Shown here piece after piece: positions 1 to 10,579 of a stretch of DNA of 64,000 bases. This DNA comes from Microthyrium microscopicum. Taxonomy: Eukaryota > Ascomycota > Dothideomycetes > Microthyriales > Microthyriaceae. Every line of letters starts with the position of its first letter. Within the stretch, counting starts at the first letter, position 1. The stretch is taken from positions 446,576 through 510,575 of the forward strand of contig MU004236.1 in assembly GCA_010405405.1 (NCBI GenBank), read 5' to 3'. The position numbers were made by a program, and so were the translations under genes. Under the pieces are notes generated by a model. The model was given only the letters and a program-made list of their open reading frames with translations, was not told the origin of the DNA and ran no database searches.

Positions 1-2138
1 ACATCCCAATACCGCTCCTTGAAGGCCTGGTATGCATTGGGGATATTAGCCTTTTCCTCGGCAACCAGGTCAACCATGCCTTCGATAACTCGCCATTCAT
101 CTCTGATAACATCAAAAGTCGTGAACTGCGAGAAAAAGTCAAAGACTGTGCTAATGTCGTCCCGGAACTTCTCGTTGAATGGGTCGGATCGTCGAAACTT
201 GACGCCTTTGTTTCGGACGCAGCCTAGATAGGCTACGAGCATACGGGTGGATAGTTCGGTCGCTAGAATGTCGTGAAGCGAAGGATGGAGAACGCTTCTG
301 TAGTCGTTGAGGTAGTCTTCGAATGTGGTCATGGCTTGTTTCATTCCGAGTTTGGTATACCAAGTTGGAGTAAAGAACTCTGCCAGTAGAATTTTAAAGT
401 CAATGGCGAAGATAAGTTGGGAGAAGACGCCCAAGCAATGGGTACTCAAATCAACATAGCCATCTTTGAGCGCCTCGAGCTGAGTAATTGACTTGGTCCA
501 ATATCCATCTGAGACGTACTGCTGCACATCCTGAGAGAATCGGGTCAGATATCCTAATCCACCTTCCGCATCGTCATCTATGCAGGCAATCTGGTCATTG
601 GCAATAGCAATGAGCCAGTCTTGGAAACCTTGGTACCCTCCGTCTTGTGATGCGTTGGCATCTTGATAATTGGCCAGGTCTTGATCAATCAGTTTCTCCC
701 ACATACGCTGTCTGTTCTGAAGGGCACGGAACATGGCATCCACAACACCTTCAACAATGTCTTCTCGGTCGCTCGAGCGAGCGACCTCCAGCTGTTGTGC
801 CAACATACGCCACATATCAGCCATGGTCTTGGTGCGAAAGCGTTCGTATTCATCCTGATCCAGTGCGTTCTCTTCGCGACTTTGAAAAGATATTGTGTCA
901 GTTCTTGCCATGCGGTCCATCCATTCATCCACAGCTTTGATGATGAGCTGCCGGTACTCGCGAATAAGCTCTCCAGCTCGATCATCAATCAAATGTGGAA
1001 CCTGCCAGTCTGTGGAAAGACCCAGTTTCTTCGTCTTTTCGTAGTAGTTGTCTGACCAATTCACAATAGAAAGCATTTGTGGAGGTCTCAACTCGGGATC
1101 ATCGATGAGTTGAATCAGCCAGTCGTGCATCATCCTATGATAAATGACGGCGTATGTTTGAAAAATCTTCCACTTCTTTGGCATCAAACTCGTCATGCCT
1201 AGTTTGACGGTATTGAGGTCATTAAACCACCACCTCAGAATCTTGAAGAGGTTATCTGGGCTTTCTTGAAAAGCGTTGGTCGTCTCCTCCCAATATGGCT
1301 CGGCATGGAGTTCTATACACTTCAAAAACTTTTCTTTGTATCCTCGTACTCCTTTCTGATTTGTTGTTATGCTTTCGAAACGTCCAGCGAGGTCCCTGTA
1401 CTCTTGTCGCGCGTCTTGAAGAGCCCTTGCTTTCTTGTCACTCTTTTCCTCTTCTTCAATGATAAGGGCAAGCCGAACCACCAGACCTGGGTTGTCTTCC
1501 ACGCAGCCAATCAAGTTCATACAAGTCACTCCAATGTGGTCGTCGAATCTGTCCACGGTTTGATCCAATCTGCCAAAGTATTCTTGAACCGTTGCGCCTG
1601 TAGCCAGCCGCAGGTTGTTGATAAGTTCTTCTGCAGATTCTCCCGCTCGCGAGACCTGATCCATCGCCGAGTCCTTTACATCCCGTAGTTTTGTGAGCTC
1701 ATGATGGATCGCGAGTAAGTTTGGCTGATTCTCCATATCCTGATCGTCCTCATCAAGCAGTCGCTCAATAACATCCAGCCTCTGATCAAACTCCTCCACA
1801 TCTTTACGCATGTTCTCCACTAATGAAAAGTTGCGATGTGTTGTTGACACCAAGTTTATATGCGGGAAATCGGTAATGAGCGTCTGGGCTTCGGCGCAGA
1901 GTTTGTCGATTTTCTGAAGCTCCGTCTTGATGAGTTCCACGGTTCGTTGGCCATCAGATATGGAGGTCATGCCCGCTTGAGTGACATTTAATTGTTCTTC
2001 CAGACCAATCCGTAGCTGGCCATCGACGGCGGCCTTCTTGCGCGTGAATTCGGCCTTGAGTGTAGGGATCTTGTCGAGGTCGTCAGGGTTGCGGAGGAGC
2101 TCCGCGAGCTTGACATTGACGGCTTCCACGTCATTCAT
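1..2138 (-). CDS. sec6: Exocyst complex component Sec6 (3' end outside window)
   Basis: One continuous open frame runs from an ATG at 2138 down to base 1 without a stop, giving about 712 residues; the C-terminus lies beyond the window. The N-terminus (MNDVEAVNVKLAELLRNPDD) and the helical body with segments such as WFNDLNTVKLGM and GYQGFQDWLIAIANDQ look like fungal Sec6. Sec6 is a rod-shaped helical subunit of the octameric exocyst, which tethers secretory vesicles to the plasma membrane at hyphal tips and septa. Fungal Sec6 is usually about 750 residues, so only a short tail is missing. It is divergent from the uL30m gene, with about 300 bp between the two starts, so they probably share a promoter region. 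No intron is visible in the part present. Identification is by recall of the family, not by a search. Confidence 0.9.
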   Translation of the reverse strand, partial: MNDVEAVNVKLAELLRNPDDLDKIPTLKAEFTRKKAAVDGQLRIGLEEQLNVTQAGMTSISDGQRTVELIKTELQKIDKLCAEAQTLITDFPHINLVSTTHRNFSLVENMRKDVEEFDQRLDVIERLLDEDDQDMENQPNLLAIHHELTKLRDVKDSAMDQVSRAGESAEELINNLRLATGATVQEYFGRLDQTVDRFDDHIGVTCMNLIGCVEDNPGLVVRLALIIEEEEKSDKKARALQDARQEYRDLAGRFESITTNQKGVRGYKEKFLKCIELHAEPYWEETTNAFQESPDNLFKILRWWFNDLNTVKLGMTSLMPKKWKIFQTYAVIYHRMMHDWLIQLIDDPELRPPQMLSIVNWSDNYYEKTKKLGLSTDWQVPHLIDDRAGELIREYRQLIIKAVDEWMDRMARTDTISFQSREENALDQDEYERFRTKTMADMWRMLAQQLEVARSSDREDIVEGVVDAMFRALQNRQRMWEKLIDQDLANYQDANASQDGGYQGFQDWLIAIANDQIACIDDDAEGGLGYLTRFSQDVQQYVSDGYWTKSITQLEALKDGYVDLSTHCLGVFSQLIFAIDFKILLAEFFTPTWYTKLGMKQAMTTFEDYLNDYRSVLHPSLHDILATELSTRMLVAYLGCVRNKGVKFRRSDPFNEKFRDDISTVFDFFSQFTTFDVIRDEWRVIEGMVDLVAEEKANIPNAYQAFKERYWD

Positions 2139-2439
2139 GTTGAGTCGCTATCAGCGATGTCTGAATGTGCTCAAAAGTAGAAGAAATGAATGTGATGAGG
2201 TGTGGCTAGATTGGGAGTGGTGTTTGAAGCAAGAAGCATTGACAGCAAGAGGCCGAAGCTGTCCCGACTGGCGCTAGCGTGGGAGTTTCTTCTAAACTTT
2301 CTCCAATTCCATTGCGCATCAGATCCAACCACCAAAAAGTATCACCAACAATCAGAAAATCTCTTCAAAACGTAAGAACGAACCCTAGAGATATTTGCCA
2401 AGGTAAAGCATGCTAATTGATGTTAGACACTCCTTCAAA
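2139..2439. promoter_or_regulatory. Divergent intergenic region sec6 / uL30m
   Basis: About 300 bp separate the two divergent starts. I saw no gene in it. GTAAAGCATGCTAATTGATG followed by TTAG at about 2403-2426 has a donor, a CTAAT branch-like site and an acceptor, but it is very short for an intron. Any leader intron here is only a possibility. Confidence 0.4.
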
Positions 2440-2730
2440 ATGTCCTCTCCAACATGGTTCCGAATCACCCTCATGCGATCCGCCATCGGTCTTCCCAGAC
2501 GAACACTAGGCATTCTCCGTGCTCTCGGCCTCAAGAAGCGAATGGCGGTGGTCTATCAGCCAGTCAGCCGTGACATCGCTGGTATGATCTTGAAGGTCAA
2601 GGAACTGGTCGATGTGGAAGAGGCAGACAGCTACATGAGCAAAGCACAAATCAAAGATTCAAGAAGACCCGATCCTGGATTCTACGTCGAGCAACGAGCA
2701 CCGCGCCCGCAACCACCTGCAACACAATAA
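2440..2730 (+). CDS. MRPL33: Mitochondrial large-subunit ribosomal protein uL30m
   Basis: Encodes 96 residues starting MSSPTWFRITL. An in-frame ATG at 2410 would add ten residues, but the fungal family begins at or near this short hydrophobic start, so 2440 is preferred. The body carries the uL30 fold signature: FRITLMRSAIGLPRRTLGIL, then LGLKKRMAVVYQP and the helix around IAGMILKVKELVDVEE. The protein belongs to the mitoribosomal 54S large subunit and acts in the matrix. The basic, Pro-rich tail after residue 75 (SRRPDPGFYVEQRAPRPQ) is normal for fungal orthologues. It is divergent from sec6 and convergent with the esterase at 2935, 204 bp downstream. Confidence 0.88.
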   Translation: MSSPTWFRITLMRSAIGLPRRTLGILRALGLKKRMAVVYQPVSRDIAGMILKVKELVDVEEADSYMSKAQIKDSRRPDPGFYVEQRAPRPQPPATQ

Positions 2731-2934
2731 ATACTCAAGTCCGCAGACTCAAATTACTTTCGGGCGGAATGGCGCTTAGCATTCGTCGGTTTACTAAGTA
2801 CCACAGCAAGATTCATGATTCGTCAATTGTCATGGATTTTCGTGTCTAAGAGTAGTCATTGAAGACTGATAGGTATCAATTCTAAGGAATTCAGGACATC
2901 AGACATTATACAGGGAAAGGAAACAATAGTCTCA

Positions 2935-5254
2935 TCACGGGGTTGGCGGCAATTCACTCTCGCTGTCCATACCCATCAAACCCCCAGCAAGACCTTTCAT
3001 GCGCCGACCTAGAAGATCATCCTCACTCGCCAGACTCACCAAACTCTTGCGACTCTCACGTTGCTGACGTCTCGCCTGTAAGCTTGGCTTATTCTGTCGA
3101 CTATTGGGAATGTTATCCTTCTTAGCACTGCTAGCTTCCGAACCCGACCCGCTCTTCCTAGCTAGCGAAGCCGACGACTGATTAAGGCGCGTCATTTCCA
3201 GTGGCTTATCAAACTCATCCCCTGACGAGTCTGTTGTTTTGCGCCGATGATGGCGAATTCGGCCGTCCCAGATTGTGCTCCGTCGACGAGTCGAATTGTC
3301 TGGCTCAGCTGGAGATACAAGTCCAGAGGCAATGTCTTCCTTGCTGTCAAAGCCGTCAAGGATCCAGTCTGCACATCGTGATATATACTTCCAGCCATCT
3401 GGGAAGACACCCGGAAATTGCAAGAAGCCGTGCGAGATGCCTGGGATAAGCGCGACTTGGACAACTTCTGATTCCCGGAAATGTTGTGATTGTTTGATGG
3501 CGCCAACTTCCTGGCGTTCCAAATGTCGTGCTCGTTGAGCTTGTCGTAGTCGACCGGCAAAGATTACGGTGTCGTCGACGAGGGGATCTCGCTCACCAGT
3601 AATTATATATGTTTTGGGAAAGACAGCTAGGAGGGAGTCCGGCGCAAGAAGAGGAGATAGTAGGTAGTCGGTGCTAAAATCAGGTCGATTATGAGGTCCA
3701 ATGTAAAGAATAATCATTGCTCGCATCATTTCAGGTCCCAGAACCCTGTCATTGAAGTATGAAATCATAGAAGACATTGCCAATCGAGTTTTCATGGCGA
3801 CTGGCTTTGGAGCGGCTGCTTCAGTGGTTGATTTTACGGCCTTGGAGTTTGGTATATGTGCTGCTGCAGGGTGGACTTTCTCCTTTGCTAATTCAGATGC
3901 TGGCACCACAGTAACGACGCTGTCATTAGCTGCGACGCCCGTTCGACTTCGAGACTCTGGAGTCGAGTCATCATCGTCCATTTCATCAGAGGAATGGTGA
4001 GGCGTTGATGGGGTAAGATTTCGATAGTCTTGGCTCTTTCTGCTTAGGACTGCCTTGTTGACATTACGATTGCGCCGATCATTAATCAGCGCCATTTGTT
4101 CGTCAGTCATCCAATTCCCAATATTGCAGTCCAACGCCGGATATATCAAAAGAACACAGTCCGGGAATGGAAGAGTCTTCTCACCGTGCCATCGTCGTGG
4201 ATCGCTGGCGGATTGCAAGATCATCAACACCAAACCTGCAGCCAAGTTGCCTCCGGCGCTGTCTCCAGATACCACTATACGTGGCACGTCGTTTCCAGAC
4301 ATGCCGATACACTTGCCATGAGTGGCGATTAGCTTATGGTAGGCATCATAGCATTCGTTCAGTGCATAAGGGTAGGGAAACTCGGGCGCTTTCTTGTAGT
4401 CCAGACTAAGAACTGGAAGACCAGTCTTTCCTGCCCAGGCCATAAGTTTGTCATCGTGTGTTCTCGGGCTCATTGCGACAAATCCACCCCCGGGAATATC
4501 GAGGACAATCTTGTCATGGTTTTTGAGATCCTCGAGTGGACCTTCAAAATAAAGCCAGGCATTAATCGGCTCAGTGTATACTGATGTCTGAGGTCGTTGT
4601 ATGCGCATCTTCCTTGGTGGCCATTTCATGAATCGAGGCCGCATTGCAGCCGTAATAAACTTCAAGTATGGTGTTAGAGGCTTGTTCCAGCTAACCCTGA
4701 GGTGGTCCACTGTCAGCATGCCTCTGACTTTACGAACTTTCTCATCTGCTTGTTCAGCCGCTATTAGGTAGTAGGCAGAGAAGACGACGGAAAGCAAGTC
4801 GCGGGCCCATTTTGGTCGGATTTTCATGGCGGTCCAGAACCCGGCGTCCAGTGCGGTTGTGACCCATGTTGCTCGGAAGTATGCGCGTGAATAGAGATTG
4901 GCGAGAGGTTCGGGGCACTCGAGGCTAACGAGTTTGCCAAAGTTGCGGGCAATGTAGAGCCATAGGAGAGTGATGACTACTGTCTGCCAGACTGTCAATC
5001 TACGAGATAGCAGGGCTGATAGGCGGCGGATTGCGGGAGGGCCATTAGCATCGCCTCTACAACAAATTATGAGATCGAAACATCAAAACAGTTTGCTGAA
5101 TGCGACATACTTGTAAAGATAAAGAGACCAGAGACCAAGTACGGCAAATACTTGGTATTTCCGGAACTTCACCGATGGTCGTCCTAGAACATGATCTGTT
5201 ACATGTGAGTTATCCTGTTATCTGCGATAGCTAACACGAGCACAAACCGATCAT
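2935..5254 (-). CDS. Membrane-anchored HSL-type alpha/beta-hydrolase (esterase/lipase)
   Basis: Exons by frame continuity: 5254-5248 (ATG ATC G), 5183-5111 and 5056-2935, giving 733 residues beginning MIGRPSVKFRKYQVF. Hydrophobic segments near residues 13-24 and 50-62 should anchor it to a membrane. The catalytic core is the alpha/beta-hydrolase fold-3 (hormone-sensitive lipase) type. The oxyanion-loop motif DIPGGGFVAM is near residue 215, the nucleophile is the Ser of GDSAGG (about 293), the acid is probably the Asp of GERDPLVDD (about 517), and the base is the His of ISHGFLQF (about 569). Two departures stand out. The usual His of HGGG is Pro here. A Ser/Asp/Pro-rich stretch of about 100 residues (about 350-450) splits the fold between Ser and Asp. 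The tail (about 600-733) is low complexity and Ser/Arg-rich. The substrate is unknown, probably an acyl ester or lipid. The long open frame alone starts with TTG, which is why the two upstream mini-exons are needed. Confidence 0.82.
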
Positions 5255-6182
5255 AGCGCGATGGTATTATGAGGAGGAATAGGATATTGTCATGTCTAAT
5301 GCAAGGAATGTAGGCGTGAAGATGTGTATCACAACGAAGAGTGAGATTAGCCAGACATGCAGAATGGCTCGCAGAGGTATTGCCAAAATGAAGATGGTAA
5401 GATTTAGGAAAGCGCAGCCGTAAAGGGATGACACGAATAACAGTATCCCCTGCTTCTTTGATCAAGGGTGAAAATGATGGAAATGGATGAAGCTGATTGA
5501 ATGCATGCCACGTTCACATGCCAAACATGTGAAGGCGCAAGTGACGACAGACTTCTGCAGTCTGCAGTCTCCTCGTGGCGCGTGTCCCAACCATCCAACT
5601 TCACTTCATCCACGATCCATTCGCTGACCTTTCCAAGCTTTCGTCTTTCTTCGGTTGGATATTTTTTTGTTCTCGGTGTTGTATGGTTGAAGCCAAGTTT
5701 TAACTCTACGCCCAGATCACTGGCTCAGAATATGTCAACTTCTTCACGCCTCCTGCCTCGCCCGTCAACCGCACTGGCTACCACAACCTCTTCTTAAAAT
5801 AAGATGCTATATCGATGAGACTTATATATACAATCGAGCTCTTTGGTCGACAAAGCACTCGATAATAGCGGAGTGGATGGGGAACGTCGCGGTCCATGGC
5901 AGGGGTACTTGCTAGCACCATTGTATGCTTCTTGGCTAGAGTACACTAGATATTCTTCTCAGAAATGACGGCAATCAAATAGTCAATGGATGTATCTTGG
6001 TCGATTACCTTTTCAGATACCGCTGGCTAGGTTTACTAAAAGGTTTACTTGACCCCAAGGAGAATAGGCACACGTTTGGTGATTATGCGATTCGGGTCCT
6101 CTATTGACTACCGTATCCTATCGTCCTGTTTGGGCACATACTTCTTTTTTGCGTCATTGATTTTCTTTCTACAGATCTAACC
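5255..6182. other. Intergenic stretch, no supported gene
   Basis: Upstream region of the esterase. Small open frames exist, for example a 98-codon frame at 5501-5797, but they show no recognisable domain or codon pattern. I saw no RNA gene or repeat. Confidence 0.4.
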
Positions 6183-7165
6183 ATGCGCAACAATGGTTTT
6201 CCAATCGCTACTTCGTTCTTGATCCTGAAGCATTCTGCAGCTCAAGTAGAAGCCGCAACATGGAAGCAACGAGTATCATCAGTATATCCTACGTTCCAAG
6301 CTCGATGTCACAGAGTACTGATAACGAATAAGACAACTTGAAGTTGAGAGACCTGATAACTATATATTCGCTCTACAGACACGCAAACAAGCTACAGTCA
6401 TTGACCAACATTACAAGAGCAAATACCCGAGTGACAGGCAGTATTGGCCACAATATGACCATGGACTACATAATCGACCAACTAGAAGTAGCCAACACCG
6501 ACGGGTATTACAATGTGACTTTGCAGCCGTTCGAGGTTCTTGTGCACCGAAACGCCAGTGGATCCTTGATTGCCAACGGCCAAGATCAAATGTCCTTGAT
6601 GATGGCACGGCGGTCCAAAAATGTGCAGAATCGTGCGCCTTTGGTCTTTGTTCTGAATTCTGGATTCAATCAGGTATGTTCGAACTCATACTCGTTGTGT
6701 CTGTTGGGACTAATCATATCATTCTGACTATGTCTCTTCAGGTTGCGGTAAAATTGTTTTTCTCAGGCAAGGCGTCTGTGATATAGGTGAAAAATCAAGA
6801 CTGGCTGGCAAATCTGGTGCGGTAGCTCTAGTCGAGTTTCTGGATGGCCTTGAAAAAATATTTTTGCCATCTTTGCCAGGAGATGATACTGCCAGATCTG
6901 AGAATGTTCCAACAGCTGCAATAAGCCGAGAAGAGGGTATTTAGCTGGAGCATATGTGAAGATTAGGAAGATACGTCAACGCCAATCTAATCTTGTACGG
7001 ATAATTAAAACCTCAAGGCACAAGCAGAAATATTTGGAGGCACGGAAGGTATTGAATACGATGAGAATTACCACACGCCAAAGGATGATATTACGAATCT
7101 GGATTTGGTTGCTTGACTTGCGAACACCAACGCAATTGCTCACGCCGTTTTAACGTTTGGTAAGT
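6183..7165 (+). pseudogene. Relic of a secreted M28 leucine aminopeptidase (PA domain plus C-terminal fragment)
   Basis: Three readable pieces lie in the right order but different frames. Piece 1 (6338-6672) resembles the start of the mature enzyme: a HANKLQSLTNITRANTRVTG helix, then SIGHNMTMDYIIDQL and YYNVTLQPFEV. It ends at a plausible GTATGT donor. Piece 2 (6744-6944) is the protease-associated domain: CGKIVFLRQGVCDIGEKSRL, then AGKSGAVALVEF and PTAAISREEG, closed by a stop. Piece 3 (about 7022-7165) is the C-terminus: AEIFGGTEGIEYDENYHTPK, then DDITNLDLV, an in-frame TGA at 7114, and LANTNAIAHAVLTFG. Only about 80 bp separate pieces 2 and 3. Most of the zinc-binding peptidase core, about 200 codons in the family, is therefore deleted. 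An ATG at 6183 opens a short hydrophobic frame that may be the old signal peptide. Intact members are secreted or vacuolar exo-aminopeptidases. Confidence 0.8.
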
Positions 7166-7525
7166 CTCGTTTTTGCTTCAGATGTATGTTTTTTTTACGA
7201 CATGAAATTTGCTCCAATACTCCAACACCCCATGGTTCCCATACCATATTTTCAGCATCCCAGTAATAACATTTGATTTAGGCATTTCCAGATTCGTGTA
7301 ACGGCGCAAAGACTACTCGAAGAGGCAAGACCACATGAAGCGAATCAAATAGAACTTAAATTTCAACACCGTCACGATTGCCAAAATTGGTAGACAAAAA
7401 GTCAATTCTAGTTTTCTAACAACATTATTATCCAAACCACCCCGCCGTGTATGCTATGATATGCTGAGGACAATGCCATGCCTGAATTTTTGAAGATGAG
7501 CATGAGCTCGGACTGCGTATATGGT
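7166..7525. other. Intergenic stretch, no supported gene
   Basis: About 360 AT-rich bases between the aminopeptidase relic and the 3' end of the coiled-coil gene on the other strand. Nothing further recognised. Confidence 0.4.
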
Positions 7526-8439
7526 TCAAGCGTTCTGAACAGCAATTTCGAAGTTCACCTCACCAAGGTGGTTGCGAAGGAATTCGAGAAGAACAGTATT
7601 GTCAAGGACTTCTTCCTGAAGATCATGAATCTCATCACGGGCCATGCTCAACTCCTTCTCTTTGCGACGCAACTCCTCCATCAGCTGCTGAATTTGATGC
7701 TGAGCCATCAACTTCTGATTCTGCTCCTCACCGGCCTGACGAGCGGCCGCAATCCGCTCGACCGTCATCTGGTGAAGGTCGTTGCTCAGAGCAACGATGT
7801 GATGGATATGAGTATCAATGATACTTAACCAGTGGTCATGGGTCTGAGCAACCGGAATGGTGCCAGTACCACGACCGCGATTTGGCGTGATTTGCGCCGC
7901 AGGGGAGGAGAGGTGAGCAACTCCGGTATTCGCATCCGCAGTGCCGCTCACAGGCTGAGCCTCAACGACGAACGGGTCTGCGCCCGCAGCTGCAACGGCA
8001 GCGGTATTAGAGCCTAGGCTCAGGATGGGTAGAGAGCCAACAGACTCATTGGGAGTGTGGGAGGGACGGTCGCCCACACTGGCAGGTGGCTCACGAGCCA
8101 TTCCACCCAGGAAGCCCTCCACCTTCATGATGGTGTCTGCCGGGTCAAGGGGTCCGTTGTTGGTAAGAGTTGCTTCGTCAGACATAGGAAGCTGCTGGCT
8201 CATCGGGACATGTTCGGTGATCTGGCCAGTGACATGGTCGTCAATGACTGGCAATGCATCACCAGTATCATCGACATTGTCACTGACAGTGCTCAGTGGC
8301 AATTCGATCTTGTGAGCTGCGCTCATGGCAGCTTTGGTGACTGTGACTTTTGTTAGATTCGCAGTGAAATCAGGCTCCAAGGTAACATACCGTCAGTAGT
8401 TGCAATGGCTGGAGTGATTTCGTTGGCGAGAGAAGACAT
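7526..8439 (-). CDS. Uncharacterised protein with C-terminal coiled coil
   Basis: Two exons: 8439-8391 and 8331-7526, giving 284 residues starting MSSLANEITPAIATTDAAMS. The intron has a GTATGT donor, a TCTAAC branch site and a CCAAAG acceptor, and joins in frame. I do not recognise the family. Residues 20-160 are low complexity, acidic and Ala/Pro/Thr-rich with no visible fold. Residues about 185-284 are a long amphipathic helix predicted to coil: HIHHIVALSNDLHQMTVERI, a Gln-rich stretch, then LMEELRRKEKELSMARDEI and LQEEVLDNTVLLEFLRNHL. There is no signal peptide or membrane segment. The shape suggests a scaffold or oligomerising protein, but no function can be assigned. It faces away from the methyltransferase across a long non-coding gap. 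Confidence 0.75.
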
Positions 8440-9642
8440 GTTGATAGATGCGAGGATGTTCTTGGACTTGAGAGGAAGCGTTTTTCGGAACTGAGCAGTT
8501 TGAGCGCGAGTACTTGGTCTTTAGGTAGCTGTTTTATGCGAGGTTGTTGTGTATGAGCATGATGATATTGAGGTGCGGATGGTGAGCGAGAAGATGTGAA
8601 TTTAAACTGTGCGTGATGAAGGTTCGCACCATGCGCATTGGCCATTGACAAAGCTAGCCGGCTCACCTGGTCAAGGTTCATGAGGAGCTAGAGCAAGAAC
8701 GATAAGTGCTCTTTGGCTCAACGGTGACTGACCACGATGTGCCTTCTTGAGGCCGGCCTCATAGTCGCCACGGTTGGTGCCTCAGTAGGTACCTATTGTG
8801 GTCTGAGGTCACGATAAGGCTGAAACACACGGACGAGTAGAGCCAACCATTGATTGCGATGGGCGCATTGTGATAAGAGAGTGCAGCATGACTGGCGTAA
8901 GCTATTTGATAGCGATTGTCGTTGTCCAAATTGGTTTTAGTCAAGAAAATCTCAGACCGATCTGGTGGTTCAATGGACCGGGATGACTTGGAATTGGCCA
9001 CGAGCACTTGCCATAACACACAAAGGGCCTAACCCGATCTCAGATAGCCAGTATATCATTAGCGAGTCTTTCCTGTCTATCGAGAAGTAGGTTTGCGACT
9101 GGCGATGCCATTGTGCAGAACACAACAGGTGGTCAGAGATATATATGAAAGCTGGGACAAGACATTATGCTTAACATGACAGCCAGTGAGCTAGAATACT
9201 GAAGGAACAACGCAATAAGCCCCTATAATGAGGTTTGGCAATGTTTGCGGACATGTCGTGTTGCAGTGTTAGACTTCTGTGCTTCGTACACGCAACGGCC
9301 CACCATGGTGCTATGGCCGACCCTTTAGTTTCTTGCGCATCCATATCTGAAAAAAGAATACAACATCAAGCTATACAAACCTTTAGGAAACATCCGCAGG
9401 TGTCGCTCGCGCCAATTGTTCAGAAATGCGCAGTCACTTCCATACCTTACAGCCTTATACGCCCGTATTCGCCGGACCACGGAACCACAGAAATACAAGT
9501 CAAATATCCCTAGGATGAATTCTGTTTCCAGGAGAATGTTGAGCATTACACGCGTTTATTATCGCTGAAGAAAACACTTACACACTGACGGGTGATACAT
9601 TGAGACAGAGCCTAGAAGAACAGAGCGGAATGAAGGAAGACT
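8440..9642. other. Intergenic stretch of 1.2 kb, no supported gene
   Basis: Open frames here (8370-8681, 8759-9019, 9235-9546) are short, overlap each other on both strands and have no recognisable domain. I saw no tRNA, repeat or mobile element. Confidence 0.4.
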
Positions 9643-10579
9643 CTACTTCTCTAGAGTACCAACAATAAAAGGCACCGAGTGGAAGGGACTGACATATTGC
9701 AGATCGAACTTCCTCCAACCTGTTTCCCCTGCAGCCTTGCGTAACGACGCAACCGTATCCCTATTGACCTCACAGCCACCGAGCCACAAATTCCACCCGC
9801 ATAATAGCATGAACTTTTGGGTCGCCCATCCAGTGAAGGAACCAGCGTTGGGCCAGGGAGAACGGATATGTTCGCAGACAATCATATGACCTCCAGGTTT
9901 CAGCAGACGATAAAGTTGTTCGGCAGTCTCTGCCTGGTTAGGAACTCCGCAAAGAACTCGCGTGCTCAAGATGGTGTCAAATATGCCATCAACGGTGCTG
10001 CCATCCGTCTTGATGAGCCCTTCCTTTGCAAGCGCTGGAATGAGTGTCTTGGCTTCAGCTCCAGCTGACAGGATTTTGTACTGGTCAGTCAATCCAGCCT
10101 TGTTGATGTATTGTTGCAACTTGGGATGCATGTCAATGGCCGGCTCTGGACCATATGCCATGGTGATCTTGGATTTGTCGAGAAATCGAAGAAGAGAACC
10201 AGTGCCTGGGCCAATATCAAGAACTACACCGCTGGCGTCTTTGATGAGTTTCGTGCTAGCTCCTGGTAGCTCCTCTGACATGGCATCACCATATTGATCC
10301 CAAAGTTTCGCAAACTTGCAGAAGTTAGCAGAATAAATGCGAACGATAGAACAACTCATACAGCTCGATGCCTGAAGGCTTGAAAGTCAGTGGTCAACAG
10401 CAAAGGTGTTTGTAAGAGCTGCAATATAAAGACTTAACCATTAGCGAAGGTTGGATAATGTGAGACAATGACTAACACCTTGCGCCGTGGAAAACTAGTA
10501 CGGCCGGCATGAACCCATCCATAAGTCTTTGCGCGAAAGGTGGCCATGGTTCGTCAGTGATCCTAGGATCGTGAGACAT
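9643..10579 (-). CDS. METTL7/UbiE-like SAM-dependent methyltransferase
   Basis: Proposed exons are 10579-10479, 10371-10362 (a ten-base exon) and 10314-9643, giving about 260 residues. The start MSHDPRITDEPWPPFAQRLM follows a clean upstream region. The main exon holds the Rossmann methyltransferase fold. Motif I is VVLDIGPGTGSLLRFLD and binds S-adenosylmethionine. The post-II region is GIFDTILSTRVLCGVP, followed by LYRLLKPGGHMIVCEH, the usual LKPGG turn of UbiE/METTL7 enzymes. The last segment (FTGWATQKFMLLCGWNLWLGG) is hydrophobic and Trp-rich, as in lipid-droplet or ER-associated METTL7-type proteins. The acceptor substrate is unknown. The second intron (GTATGAG donor, GCTAAC branch, GCAAG acceptor) is convincing. 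The first intron and micro-exon are the best frame-preserving choice but less sure. Confidence 0.78.

Noticed and set aside
5501-5797. 98-codon frame upstream of the aminopeptidase relic
   Set aside because: Ser/Thr-rich translation without domain or splice context. It lies in the esterase promoter region.
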